NCBI GenBank assembly: GCA_028293425.1
Contig: JAQGOV010000461.1
Location: 1-37,861, forward strand
DNA from: Verrucomicrobiales bacterium
GTDB lineage: Bacteria; Verrucomicrobiota; Verrucomicrobiia; Limisphaerales; JAQGOV01
Reading direction: 5' to 3'
DNA: 37,861 nucleotides
A program made the translations under genes and the position numbers. Position 1 is the first letter of the stretch, and every line of letters starts with the position of its first letter. The notes beneath the pieces are model-generated. The model was not told where the DNA came from. It saw nothing but the letters and a program-made list of their open reading frames with translations, and searched no databases. This document shows positions 7,408-16,276 of this stretch, in pieces.

Positions 7408-9503
7408 TCTCGCCTATGCCCGAGAAGAATCCGTCCATTACCGCTCCGTTGAGCGGCGGACTCAGGACTCCGCCTGGCCTCATGTTCGCGGTGCTGCTAT
7501 TCTGGGGCTGGCAAACCAACCTATTTTTGATGGGCCTGCTGCTTGGAGTGGTAATCGAAGGGAGCCGCATCATTCAATCTCGCTGGGAATTTCATCAGAA
7601 CGATTTCCGGCGCATTTGGAATCTATGCACGGTCTTATTTGTCGGGGCAAGCGTGTACGGTTTCGCTTCCAACGATGGCGCCGCGGCTGTGACCAATCTG
7701 CTGGAAGCAACATCGCCCGCTAACCGAACCGTGGCGCTGGCTAACACGACCAAATCGGTCCTGGTGCTCTTCCAGTGGCTTCCGATGGTTTTTGCTCCAA
7801 TCATGGCCGCACAGGTTTACGGCAACCGGGAAATGATCGACATTTCAAGATTTTCATGGCTGGCACGCCGTCGCGCTCAAAATGATGACGCATTGTTTGG
7901 CCAGTTCAGCCTGAATGTATCATTTCCTTACTTTGCGTTGTGTCTTTTTTCCGCTAGCGCAGCCAATGCGAATTTCCGATGGTTTTTCCCCGCGCTCGTT
8001 GGATTCATTGTATGGGCTCTTTGGTTTCATCGGCCGGTGCGCTATTCGCCCGTGACCTGGGTTTGCACCGTAGTTTTAATTGCAGGGTGCGGGTTCGCTG
8101 CTTCATTGGGTTTAAGCCAGGCCCAGCGAATGGTGGAAGGGCTTGATTCGCTAATCCTTTCCCGGTTTGGGCGCCAAAATGTAGATTCCAAGGTTCGGAC
8201 TTCTCTTGGCTCGATTGGGAAGCTTCAGCTTTCCAAAAAAATTGTTTATCGTTTGGAAACTCAGGGCCAGGCACCTCCGGCGTATTTGCGGGAAGGGAGC
8301 TATAATCTATTTAAGTCCCCGCTCTGGTACGTCACCCGAAGGGATTTCCAGTCTGTAATCCCGGAAACAGAGACCTCCTGGAGGCTTCTTCCCACCAAGA
8401 TTTCCCGAAGGTCTGTAACGATTTCCGGGCTGCTGCCAAAGGGCCGTGGCTCTCTGCCGCTGCCGTATGGCACCTCGCAGTTAGAGGATCTGCCAGTCTA
8501 TGCGCTCGAAACGAACCGCATGGGAGTTGTGCATGTAAAAGAAGGCCCTGGCTTTGTGAGTTTTCAGGCAAAGTATGATAAAGGACCCAGCCTCGATTGT
8601 GCCCCCGAACTGGATGATCTGGATATCCCTTTGACGGAGAAAAGGGCTGTGGCGGAGGTTGCTGCACAGCTTGGGCTTTCGAACGGGGAGCCTCCTGAGT
8701 TGGTTCTCAGGAAACTTCAATCCTTCTTCATTAACCAGTTTGAGTATACCACCTGGCTTGGGGACGATGCTCCAACGAAGTCCGGCCTCACGCCGCTTGC
8801 AAAATTTCTGACCAGCACCAAAAAGGGACATTGTGAATACTTTGCCACGGCCACGGTTCTATTGCTGCGGCAAGCCGGGATCCCGGCTCGTTATGCGCTG
8901 GGATATTCCGTGCAGGAGCGTGCCGGTAAAGAATACCTTGTCCGGGAGAAGCATGCACACTCTTGGGCCATGGCCTACTATGATGGCTTGTGGCACGATT
9001 TCGATACCACACCGCCGTCGTGGAAAGAATCGAGCAACCACGAGACCTCACTATTCCAAAACATCTCGGATGGCTGGTCCAGAATGTGGTTTGAGTTTAA
9101 CAGATGGCGTTGGACCAAAAACGCCTTCCGGGATTATGTCCTTTGGGGTTTAGTAGTCCTGCTGGTGCTTCTTCTTTCCCGATTATTTTGGAAGAAGCGA
9201 GTGCTCCGCGTGAACAAAAAGAAGTCAGCCCCTTCTAGGAAGCAGGTTTGGCCTGGAAAAGACTCCGAGCTTTACCTCGTGGAAAAAAAGCTGGCTGCCC
9301 TGGGACTGGGACGCCTGCCGGCCGAAACCCTTTCATCATGGGCAAGGCGCATCCAGGTGAGAGCCCCTTGCCGGGCGCAATTGCAGCAGTTAATTCTTTT
9401 GCATTATAAACTGCGTTTTGATCCGGCCGGGCTTTCTTCAAATGACCGGGCAGCGCTGAAGGAAAAGGCCCAGGAAGCGTTGCAGCAGACTGGGCGTTCC
9501 TGA
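7404..9503 (+). CDS. Transglutaminase-like membrane protein (TgpA type)
   Basis: The 699-residue protein has several N-terminal membrane helices (about residues 25-255), a periplasmic linker, a transglutaminase-like cysteine protease core, one more helix (DYVLWGLVVLLVLLLSRLFW) and a short cytoplasmic tail resembling DUF4129. The catalytic triad is visible: Cys at ~477 (KGHCEYFATATVLLL), His at ~519 (HAHSWAMAYYDG) and Asp at ~534 (HDFDTTPPSW). An intact triad suggests an active peptidase or transferase. It is the last gene of the moxR operon and its ATG overlaps the DUF58 stop; an internal ATG four codons in is an alternative start. The operon ends at a strong hairpin (9528-9563). The substrate is unknown. 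Confidence 0.92.
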   Translation: MISPMPEKNPSITAPLSGGLRTPPGLMFAVLLFWGWQTNLFLMGLLLGVVIEGSRIIQSRWEFHQNDFRRIWNLCTVLFVGASVYGFASNDGAAAVTNLLEATSPANRTVALANTTKSVLVLFQWLPMVFAPIMAAQVYGNREMIDISRFSWLARRRAQNDDALFGQFSLNVSFPYFALCLFSASAANANFRWFFPALVGFIVWALWFHRPVRYSPVTWVCTVVLIAGCGFAASLGLSQAQRMVEGLDSLILSRFGRQNVDSKVRTSLGSIGKLQLSKKIVYRLETQGQAPPAYLREGSYNLFKSPLWYVTRRDFQSVIPETETSWRLLPTKISRRSVTISGLLPKGRGSLPLPYGTSQLEDLPVYALETNRMGVVHVKEGPGFVSFQAKYDKGPSLDCAPELDDLDIPLTEKRAVAEVAAQLGLSNGEPPELVLRKLQSFFINQFEYTTWLGDDAPTKSGLTPLAKFLTSTKKGHCEYFATATVLLLRQAGIPARYALGYSVQERAGKEYLVREKHAHSWAMAYYDGLWHDFDTTPPSWKESSNHETSLFQNISDGWSRMWFEFNRWRWTKNAFRDYVLWGLVVLLVLLLSRLFWKKRVLRVNKKKSAPSRKQVWPGKDSELYLVEKKLAALGLGRLPAETLSSWARRIQVRAPCRAQLQQLILLHYKLRFDPAGLSSNDRAALKEKAQEALQQTGRS

Positions 9504-9527
9504 ACCTGGCAGCCTCCAATTTTTGCA

Positions 9528-9563
9528 AAAGTAAAGGCGGCTCCAACGAGCCGCCTTTACTTT
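9528..9563. terminator. Bidirectional terminator between convergent genes
   Basis: AAAGTAAAGGCGGCTC and GAGCCGCCTTTACTTT form a perfect 16-bp stem around the loop CAAC. The stem has a GC-rich core and A/T-rich ends on both sides, so it can end the moxR operon (+) and the MFS gene (-), whose stop codons lie 24 and 16 bases away. Confidence 0.85.
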
Positions 9564-9579
9564 GAGGGAATTCAGAAAC

Positions 9580-11133
9580 TTAAGACACTTCAGCTACTTC
9601 TTCGGCTTTCTTGCCAGCACCATGGATGTGAACCTGTTTATATCCACCGCGTGATTTGAAGTATAAAATCAACAAGAGGTAAAGGACTGCCATTGTGGCA
9701 GGTACCGCAGCAGTAATTTTCAAAGCCATGCGTCCGCCATGCAGGGAGGCACCTTGCACCAGCGGCTTATCTTGCGCCGCACTGGGCTTGGCAGCAGTCC
9801 ACCACGCGAGGAGATTTGCGGAATTTTCGTCCTTTTTGCCTTCCTTAGCGAGAAGCTCGTTGGCCCGGGTCAGTTCCTTGCCTTCATCTTCAAGCACACC
9901 AACCTTCGAGCCATCCAACCCAGTAGTTTTGAAGGTTAGAAAAGTATTTGGTGCGGAAGCTTTGTAGCGCTCGTACACAGCGGGATTCTCAGTCTGAAGC
10001 TGCTTAGCCGCATGATAGTCCTGCTTGAAACCGATTCCGGGGCCGCCAAGCAACCCGGCGGAGAGCATTCCCACTCCTCCCATCGCACCAATCGTAACGG
10101 CTCCACCTTTGGGAAACCGTTCCGAAACCACTGCAAGCATGGTTGGCCAAAGGAACGTTTTACCACACGCATAAACTGTTGCAGCGATAACGCAGTAGAT
10201 TATCGAAGTTGCGTTTCCCAGAAGTGTCAAACCTATGCATCCAAGCACACCGCTGGCGCAGAGCAACCCTAACGGGGATGTACGATGAACAATTGGACCA
10301 GCAAAAAAGCGGAGCGCAAACATCAAACCAGAGGTGTAAACGAAGAGCAGCAAACCCTTCTTGGGGTCGGACATGATTGCCCCGGTGATCTTCCCAATCC
10401 AGGAGTCCGTTCCCAATTCAACATAACCGACCAAAGCATGGATCAACAGCAGAACGAGCAAAACCGGAGAAGCGAACTCCGCGAGCATTTGCCCAAAACT
10501 GACGCCGTGTTCACTCGCCTCGGATTTAGGAAACCTCTGGCCAAGTAACATGAGCCCGTAGATTACCACAGGAATAAGAAAAAGGGACATTTGGACCTGC
10601 CAGGCAACTGCCTTATCACCAGCGCCGGCTGCCATAAAATAAGAGGCCAAGCCGCCAATGATTAACCCACCCGGCCAGCCTGCGTGCAGAATATTCAGGT
10701 AGTGTGTCTTCTCCTTCGGGAATAAAGTTGCGACCAAAGGGTTCACAACTGCTTCGCAAACGCCATTTCCGATAGCGAACAAAAACATGCCCCAATAAAG
10801 GCATTGGAAGGCTGCCGGTTTTCCCCCGGCTTTAAATGCGGCGCCAGCCGCCAATGTGAGAACGGCCGAAAGCAAATGGAGAACGAAAGCACTAACCATC
10901 AGTTTTCCATAACCAACACGATCTGCAATTAGGCTGGAAAGAATAATGATAACCCCGAAGCCAGTGAGACCCCCGCCGGTTATCAGGCCCAATTCCGTCA
11001 TTGTAAATCCGTACTGTTCAGCCCATTGGCCGAGAATACCGGCTCGGATCGAGAAGCCGACGCCCGCGGCCAAAATGGCCATGAAGCCGGCATACAGTAG
11101 CCGTTTTGCGTTTGGTGCAATACCGTTGTCCAT
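9580..11133 (-). CDS. MFS transporter, FucP-like sugar permease type
   Basis: The 517-residue protein has about twelve hydrophobic helices beginning AKRLLYAGFMAILAAGVGFS. The loop IADRVGYGKLM resembles the MFS motif between helices 2 and 3. The NGVCEAVVNPLVATLFP and LHAGWPGGLIIGG stretches resemble FucP/GlcP-type sugar:H+ symporters. An unusual polar segment of ~100 residues (GFKQDYHAAK to QGASLHGG) sits before the final helix, probably a large soluble loop. The C-terminus is basic and His-containing. The leader just before the ATG is A/C-rich with no SD. The gene lies 309 bases downstream of the PVC haem gene on the same strand. Substrate unknown; a sugar is inferred from subfamily. Confidence 0.8.
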   Translation of the reverse strand: MDNGIAPNAKRLLYAGFMAILAAGVGFSIRAGILGQWAEQYGFTMTELGLITGGGLTGFGVIIILSSLIADRVGYGKLMVSAFVLHLLSAVLTLAAGAAFKAGGKPAAFQCLYWGMFLFAIGNGVCEAVVNPLVATLFPKEKTHYLNILHAGWPGGLIIGGLASYFMAAGAGDKAVAWQVQMSLFLIPVVIYGLMLLGQRFPKSEASEHGVSFGQMLAEFASPVLLVLLLIHALVGYVELGTDSWIGKITGAIMSDPKKGLLLFVYTSGLMFALRFFAGPIVHRTSPLGLLCASGVLGCIGLTLLGNATSIIYCVIAATVYACGKTFLWPTMLAVVSERFPKGGAVTIGAMGGVGMLSAGLLGGPGIGFKQDYHAAKQLQTENPAVYERYKASAPNTFLTFKTTGLDGSKVGVLEDEGKELTRANELLAKEGKKDENSANLLAWWTAAKPSAAQDKPLVQGASLHGGRMALKITAAVPATMAVLYLLLILYFKSRGGYKQVHIHGAGKKAEEVAEVS

Positions 11134-11442
11134 AGTGTTGTTTAGTTTTTGGTTGTTGTCTTAAATCCTCGTTTGCCTCGACTGGTACTGTTTGAAGTTG
11201 CCGTGGTCACCATTGCGAGTGCTTGCGCAACGGGTGCTGACTTTTTTGAACTCAAGTTGTTCATAATTTCAGGCCGCACCGTCGGACGACACTGCTGGCT
11301 CGGTGCAGGGCAACTGAACGGCAATATTCGATTAAGACCTGCGGAAGCCTTTGGTGTCAACGGGAAAGTTGATGCAAGCAAGGCAGTTATGTCGCGATTC
11401 AAGAGGTTTTCGCTTTTTCCGGACACTTCCGCCGTCGCTCGC
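11134..11442 (-). other. 309-base gap between the haem-protein and MFS genes
   Basis: No terminator or clear promoter is visible. On the minus strand the last 123 bases (11264 to 11142) form an open frame MNNLSSKKSAPVAQALAMVT plus 20 more Lys/Thr/Arg-rich residues, ending 8 bases before the MFS ATG. It lacks an SD and may be chance. The plus-strand 109-residue ORF (11149-11478) overlaps the end of the haem gene and looks like a shadow. Confidence 0.4.
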
Positions 11443-14400
11443 TTATTTCTGCGCGGAGCCTTTGGTGCCTTTGCTTAATAGAAAGGCCATCAGATGATTG
11501 AAATCATCCTGGGACAAAAGGTCGCCGAAGTTATCGGGCATGAGGGAGGACTCGGATTGCTTCCTTTCCTGCACCTTCTTTTTGGCAACACTGACTTCTT
11601 TGCCGGTTGCCTCCGCCAAAACCAAGGTTTCGCCTTCCTCGCGCCGGAACAAACCAGAGACCACGTCCCCATCCGTGAGGATAAGCAGCGTCGTGCGGAA
11701 GGCGTGGTCCACACTCCTGTTCGGGTCCAACACATCCTCGCAGAGCCGTTCCAAACCGCGGTTGCCGATGCCGTCCAGTTGAGGTCCAACCAGTCCTCCT
11801 TGCCCTTCCAATTGATGGCAGGTGCGGCAATTCTGGGTGAAGAGCTGTTCACCTTTTGCGGCAACAGCGCCGGGAGCCTTGAAACCAGTGCGCCGTTTAT
11901 CAATGAGTTTTTGCAATTGCTCGCCAGCACTGGAGAGATTCCTGGTCAGTTGCTCGATGCGTTTCGCATTCTCTGGCTTTGCCGCCGTAAGCTTGTCTTT
12001 GACGCTCCTCTCCTGGAGCAACGAAGCCGGGGCCTGGCCTGCGCCCACCAGCTTCAGGAGGTCGTCGGAACCAGTGGCGCTGCCAGCAAGGGATTGGGCC
12101 ACTTTCAATTGCAACCGCCGGGGCAATGTCTTCATGGCTTCCGCGAGCAGTCCATCCGAAGTCTTGCCGGTGAGCGATTGCACAATTGCCACCTGTAAAG
12201 GTTCTGGAGTCGCGGAATCGCCAAGGACCTCCACCACAGCCCCAAGCTGTTCGTTGGGATGAAAAGTGACTAAAGCCTTTGCGCTGGCCATTCTGGCTTC
12301 GCTGGCAGTGGCAGGATTTGCGACCAGCTTGCGCAGGGCAGGTTCGAGTTGTGGGGCCGGCAAAGTCCGGGCAAGTTCGGCTGCTTCGGCTTGACGCTTG
12401 GCCACCAGGCCCGGCTCGTCAGCGGGGACTGAAACCACGGCGGGCGAGAAGCGGCCGACGGCCATCCAGGCGTAAGCGCCGGCATCATCACCATCCACAA
12501 TCTCCAGGTAAGCTTTTTGGCCTACAACCTCCCTTTTGCCCATACTTTTAAAATCCCACTTCATCGGCTGCGCCAGGTCATTCCGGGGGGGGTTGGCGGT
12601 GGCAACAATCTCATCAGTGCTAGCAAGCCGGAGTTGCATCATGTTTTTTTTCTGCGCGGGCTTGTCCGGGGAACCATCATGGCCAGCCATGTAAAATTCA
12701 AGCTGGGCAGGGATGGCGAACGCTTGCGAGCGCAACCGCCCGGTGAGTTGTTCTCCTTTGGGCAGGCTGCTCAGGAATAAGGATTCTTTGTCACCATCGG
12801 CGGAAGCCCTCTTTTGACTGGACCAGGGATTGGCCTGGTTTTTCATTCCTTCAATCGGCGAATTGACCCAGGTATTGGCGGCAGGTTCCACGGCCAGCAA
12901 TTGCCCGGCGAGTTCAGCTCCCCATTCCCGGGCGCCGGGTGAGAGCTTGGTCCCTCGTTGGCTCAGCCCCTCCTGAATCGACTTGAAGAGGCTGTACTGC
13001 AATTCTGCTTCTCCTTTGAAACGGTTGCGAACCAGGGCAGCCAAGGTATCCAATTGGTCCTCGGGAAGATAACGCACGGCATGCTTGAGGTAGCGAGTCA
13101 TGGTTTCACGAGGTTCGGAATACTTTTGCAGGTGGGTTAGCAGAAACGCTCCCGCGGACCTGTTCGTAATGGCGGCAGCGGCGTCCGCGAGCGTGCGCGA
13201 ATCTTCTTCGGACAGGCTTTCTTCGCGCATGGCATCCAGCACGGTTCGTTCTTGTTTCAAAGGCTGGCTAACAGCGTCGCGCAGCGTCATTCGGGCTACA
13301 TAGAGCAAGTGTGTATCATCCGCAGGCACGGAGCGCCTGAGTTGAAGCAAGGCTTTGACCGTGGAGCCATCCTCAACGCGAGCCGCTCCAAATGCAGCGG
13401 CCCGGCGGACAAACGCATCCTTGTCCTGCAAAGCCTGAACGGCCCATTCGGAGGGGATGGGTTTCGGCCCGGAGCCTGCCGCGAGCACGGCATGGAGACG
13501 CACGAGCGGTGAGGGATCCTTCAAAAGCCGGGCGTAATCTGAATTCTCGGCCTTGCCAAGACGATAAAGCACCCAGATTCCGTAAGCTTTTTGCTCCGGG
13601 ATTTTGGAGGAACGGAGCATCTTCCGAACGTCAGCGACTGCCTTCTCGCCCAGCCGATCAGTGAGTTGATCGAGCGCAAGCAAGCGGCGGGTGTGATTGG
13701 GCGCACCCAGCTCAGCAATCAGCTCTGAAACGTTTGCTTTGGTAGCATCAATCCTGGGAGTCGTCTTTTCCCCTCCCTTGTAAACAATCCGCCAAATACG
13801 CCCCTTCTCGTGGTCCCGGCCAGGGTGGTTGAGCGGCACCTCGTAATGTCCGATGATCCTATTATAGAAATCGGCCACATAGAGCGCGCCGTCTGGCCCC
13901 ATTTGCAGATCTACGGGGCGGAACCACGGATCATCGCACCGCAGGAAATCCGGCGCTTCCTTGGCAATCAGGGTGGAGCCGTGCGGGTCGAGAGTGTCTC
14001 GGTTGATCCGGCAAGTCATGACATTGCCCACAAAAATGTTGTCGCGAAATTCCGCGGGAAACATGTCGCCGGCATAATAAACGATTCCACCGATTGCAGT
14101 GGAGCCGTGGCTGTGATGCATCATGGTAGGCCCAAAACCCAGGCCATCATCAGGCTTGCCAAAGCTCGGATACCAACCGCCGTGCAGGAGTTGGTAAATG
14201 GGAGAGCTATGGCAATCGGCCGAGTAAAGGTTGGCCCGTGGATCAAACATCAAGCCAAAGGGATTCACCTGCCCATGTGTCCACTGCTCGACCCTGGAAG
14301 CATCGGTGCGAAAGCGCCAGGTGTTGCCCGACTGCATGGTGATGCTGCTGCCATCCCGTCCGTGCAGAGTAGTTGTGTTGTTAAAGCCATGCGTGGCATA

Positions 14401-14955
14401 GACCCAGCCATCAAAACCGCGGCGGAAGGAAGCAACCAATCCGTGTGTGTCTTTTTCAAAGCCCACAGGTCCCAGCAGCAGGTCCGTCCTGTCGGCTTTG
14501 CCATCCCCGTCGGTGTCCTGGTAAAAGGAAATATTTGGAACACTGAGGGCAATGACACCGTTTTTATAAGGGTAAAGTCCAATGGGAATACTCAAGCCGT
14601 CAGCGAAAGTGCTAATTTTGTCGGCGTGGCCATCGCCGTCGGTATCTTCCAGGACGCGGATTTCGTCTCGCCCACGGTTTCCAGGCTTCACTGGATAAGG
14701 ATATTCGCGAGATTGGGTGATCCAAAGCCGGCCCTTTCCATCAAAGGCCATATTCATGGGCTTGCCGATCTCCGGCTCCGCTGCGAAGAGTTGAGCCTCA
14801 AAACCGGGCGGCAGATGAAATCCTTGCCGTTCTTCTTCGGGAGTCCGCGGAGGAGTGGAACGAATAAATTCAGCGAACGGATCGGCTGCCCGCGTGCAGA
14901 GAATGCTGGAAACCAGCAGTGTTGCCCCTAAAAGAATCAGTTTAGCTCGTGACAT
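11443..14955 (-). CDS. Secreted PVC-type haem-binding protein (dehydrogenase-like propeller, HEAT repeats, c-type haem domain)
   Basis: A 1170-residue exported protein of a type characteristic of Planctomycetes/Verrucomicrobia. After a signal peptide (LILLGATLLVSSILCTRAA) comes a beta-propeller of the membrane-bound dehydrogenase type (PPGFEAQLFAAEP, GKGRLWITQSREYP, GPDGALYVADFYN), with two Asp-rich calcium-loop-like motifs, DTDGDGHADKIS and DTDGDGKADRTD. A helical HEAT-like middle follows, then the C-terminal haem domain with CRTCH near residue 1043 and a likely distal Met in SSLMPDNFG. The track ORF starts at 15066, inside the divergent amidohydrolase gene. I chose ATG 14955 because the signal peptide follows at once; M at 15012 is an alternative. 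It probably oxidises a sugar-like substrate in the periplasm; that is family-based inference. Confidence 0.9.
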   Translation of the reverse strand: MSRAKLILLGATLLVSSILCTRAADPFAEFIRSTPPRTPEEERQGFHLPPGFEAQLFAAEPEIGKPMNMAFDGKGRLWITQSREYPYPVKPGNRGRDEIRVLEDTDGDGHADKISTFADGLSIPIGLYPYKNGVIALSVPNISFYQDTDGDGKADRTDLLLGPVGFEKDTHGLVASFRRGFDGWVYATHGFNNTTTLHGRDGSSITMQSGNTWRFRTDASRVEQWTHGQVNPFGLMFDPRANLYSADCHSSPIYQLLHGGWYPSFGKPDDGLGFGPTMMHHSHGSTAIGGIVYYAGDMFPAEFRDNIFVGNVMTCRINRDTLDPHGSTLIAKEAPDFLRCDDPWFRPVDLQMGPDGALYVADFYNRIIGHYEVPLNHPGRDHEKGRIWRIVYKGGEKTTPRIDATKANVSELIAELGAPNHTRRLLALDQLTDRLGEKAVADVRKMLRSSKIPEQKAYGIWVLYRLGKAENSDYARLLKDPSPLVRLHAVLAAGSGPKPIPSEWAVQALQDKDAFVRRAAAFGAARVEDGSTVKALLQLRRSVPADDTHLLYVARMTLRDAVSQPLKQERTVLDAMREESLSEEDSRTLADAAAAITNRSAGAFLLTHLQKYSEPRETMTRYLKHAVRYLPEDQLDTLAALVRNRFKGEAELQYSLFKSIQEGLSQRGTKLSPGAREWGAELAGQLLAVEPAANTWVNSPIEGMKNQANPWSSQKRASADGDKESLFLSSLPKGEQLTGRLRSQAFAIPAQLEFYMAGHDGSPDKPAQKKNMMQLRLASTDEIVATANPPRNDLAQPMKWDFKSMGKREVVGQKAYLEIVDGDDAGAYAWMAVGRFSPAVVSVPADEPGLVAKRQAEAAELARTLPAPQLEPALRKLVANPATASEARMASAKALVTFHPNEQLGAVVEVLGDSATPEPLQVAIVQSLTGKTSDGLLAEAMKTLPRRLQLKVAQSLAGSATGSDDLLKLVGAGQAPASLLQERSVKDKLTAAKPENAKRIEQLTRNLSSAGEQLQKLIDKRRTGFKAPGAVAAKGEQLFTQNCRTCHQLEGQGGLVGPQLDGIGNRGLERLCEDVLDPNRSVDHAFRTTLLILTDGDVVSGLFRREEGETLVLAEATGKEVSVAKKKVQERKQSESSLMPDNFGDLLSQDDFNHLMAFLLSKGTKGSAQK

Positions 14956-15048
14956 AAGCGTTTTGCAAAGCTGTTGGATGTACAAGAAGCCTTTTATATT
15001 CTTTTTCTCCATGGAAAAAAGATCTAAACCTATCTCGGCGGAACCCGC

Positions 15049-16089
15049 ATGAACTCTCATACCCACTCGTTTACGTCATCGGAGGACCAATTCCAAAAGC
15101 CTGTGGACATGCACGTGCATATTGTGGGAAATGGTTCCAGCGGCTCAGGTTGCTGGTTGCGTATAGGCGGCTGGCATAAGGCTTTGGCTGCTTTCATGTG
15201 CCGCAGCATTGGCCTTCCGCTCAGCGCGATAACGGGAGATTTTGACCAACTTTACGTAAAGCGGCTGCTGCTATTGGTGCGCGAATCTTCACTCAGTGCC
15301 GCCGTGATTCTCGCTCATGAGCAGGTGTACCAGGAGGATGGCAAGGTCATGGAAGGCAAAGGCTCGTTCTATGTGCCGAATGATTATGTCCTTCAATTAG
15401 CGAAGAAACATCCGGAATTCCTTCCCGCAGTATCGATCCATCCGGCACGACCGGACGCACTGGAAGAGCTGGAAAAATGCCTGGAGGCTGGCGCCGCGAT
15501 GATGAAATGCCTGCCCAACTGCCAAAATATTGATTGCAGCAACCGTCGCTACCAAAAGTTTTGGGAACGGATGGCCGAGGCTGGCTTACCGCTGCTGGCG
15601 CACACAGGCGGCGAACATACCGTGCCAGTCGTCCGAAAAGAGTATTCCGATCCGCGCATTCTGACCTTGCCTTTGGAATGCGGTGTAAAGGTAATCGCGG
15701 CTCACTGCGGCACGAAAAGTGGGCTCACAGATCCGGATTATTTTAATACCTTTGTGGGGATGACGCAGCGTTTCCCCAATCTTTTTGGAGACTCGAGCGC
15801 GTTTAATGTTCCGATCCGCGGGCGGCACGTTCCCGAATGCGTGCGAGAATCGCTGGCTTCCAGGGTTCTGCATGGCAGCGATTTTCCCGTACCGGTGCTT
15901 GGGCATTGGGGCTGGCTGCAGGGTTTCCTTTCATGGACAGAGTTTCGACACGCCCAGGCTACGGGCAACTTGTTGGAACGCGACTATCGCCTAAAAAAAG
16001 CGATGGGGTTCCCGAAAGAGTCTTTCACCCGGGTTTGGGAAATTCTGCGGCTTTCTACGGCGAAAGCAGGGAAGCGATTTGAGAAGTGA
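15049..16089 (+). CDS. Amidohydrolase-2 family metal-dependent hydrolase
   Basis: A 346-residue TIM-barrel protein of the amidohydrolase-2 family. Metal ligands are all visible: VDMHVHIVGNG (HxH) near residue 20, LLAHTGGEH, VIAAHCGTKSG and the late Asp in VLHGSDFPVP. There is no signal peptide, so it is probably cytoplasmic. Such enzymes hydrolyse or decarboxylate diverse substrates; nothing here fixes which. It diverges from the haem-protein gene across about 93 bases, which must carry both promoters. The ATG at 15049 lacks a good SD. A hairpin follows 18 bases after the stop. Confidence 0.85.
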   Translation: MNSHTHSFTSSEDQFQKPVDMHVHIVGNGSSGSGCWLRIGGWHKALAAFMCRSIGLPLSAITGDFDQLYVKRLLLLVRESSLSAAVILAHEQVYQEDGKVMEGKGSFYVPNDYVLQLAKKHPEFLPAVSIHPARPDALEELEKCLEAGAAMMKCLPNCQNIDCSNRRYQKFWERMAEAGLPLLAHTGGEHTVPVVRKEYSDPRILTLPLECGVKVIAAHCGTKSGLTDPDYFNTFVGMTQRFPNLFGDSSAFNVPIRGRHVPECVRESLASRVLHGSDFPVPVLGHWGWLQGFLSWTEFRHAQATGNLLERDYRLKKAMGFPKESFTRVWEILRLSTAKAGKRFEK

Positions 16090-16100
16090 CTGGTTTTTAC

Positions 16101-16276
16101 AAAAAAACCGGGCTTCTCGGTCAGGGGATGACCGGAAGCCCGGGGAATTTCGAATTAATACAAACGTAGGATTACGTGGAATATCCGGCACCTGGTCTGT
16201 ATCAAACCCGCGCCGAAATCTGGTTGGGTAAAAAGAACAAATTACAATTACCCTAAAGTCGTCTGCCGTAATCCGA
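16101..16276 (-). ncRNA. Candidate structured small RNA, minus strand
   Basis: Read on the minus strand, an 8-bp closing stem (GGATTACG with CGTAATCC, plus-strand 16267-16274 and 16169-16176) encloses two hairpins. One is GGGTAA/TTACCC. The other has outer arms CGGCGC/GTGCCG and inner arms GGTTT/AGACC around a 5-base loop. A GC-rich hairpin (16108-16143) then runs into seven T residues, a classic intrinsic terminator in the minus direction. Two pairs in the second hairpin are G-U on the minus strand but A-C mismatches on the plus strand (16190/16211 and 16197/16205), which favours minus transcription. The 5' end is not fixed; TGTTAT at 16281-16276 resembles a -10 but would start inside the closing stem. 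It matches no RNA family I recognise. Confidence 0.35.
16108..16143 (-). terminator. GC-rich hairpin with T tract on the minus strand
   Basis: CCGGGCTTC-t-CGGTC pairs with GACCG-GAAGCCCGG around a 7-base loop. The plus strand has seven A residues just before it (16101-16107), so the poly-U tail appears only on the minus strand; the plus side continues GGAATTTCG. It may still help to end the amidohydrolase mRNA, but its orientation points to a minus-strand transcript. Confidence 0.65.

Noticed and set aside
13810-14931. 373-residue plus-strand ORF opposite the haem-protein gene
   Set aside because: Lies wholly antisense to a gene with clear domains; composition is that of a complementary-frame shadow and no motif is seen.
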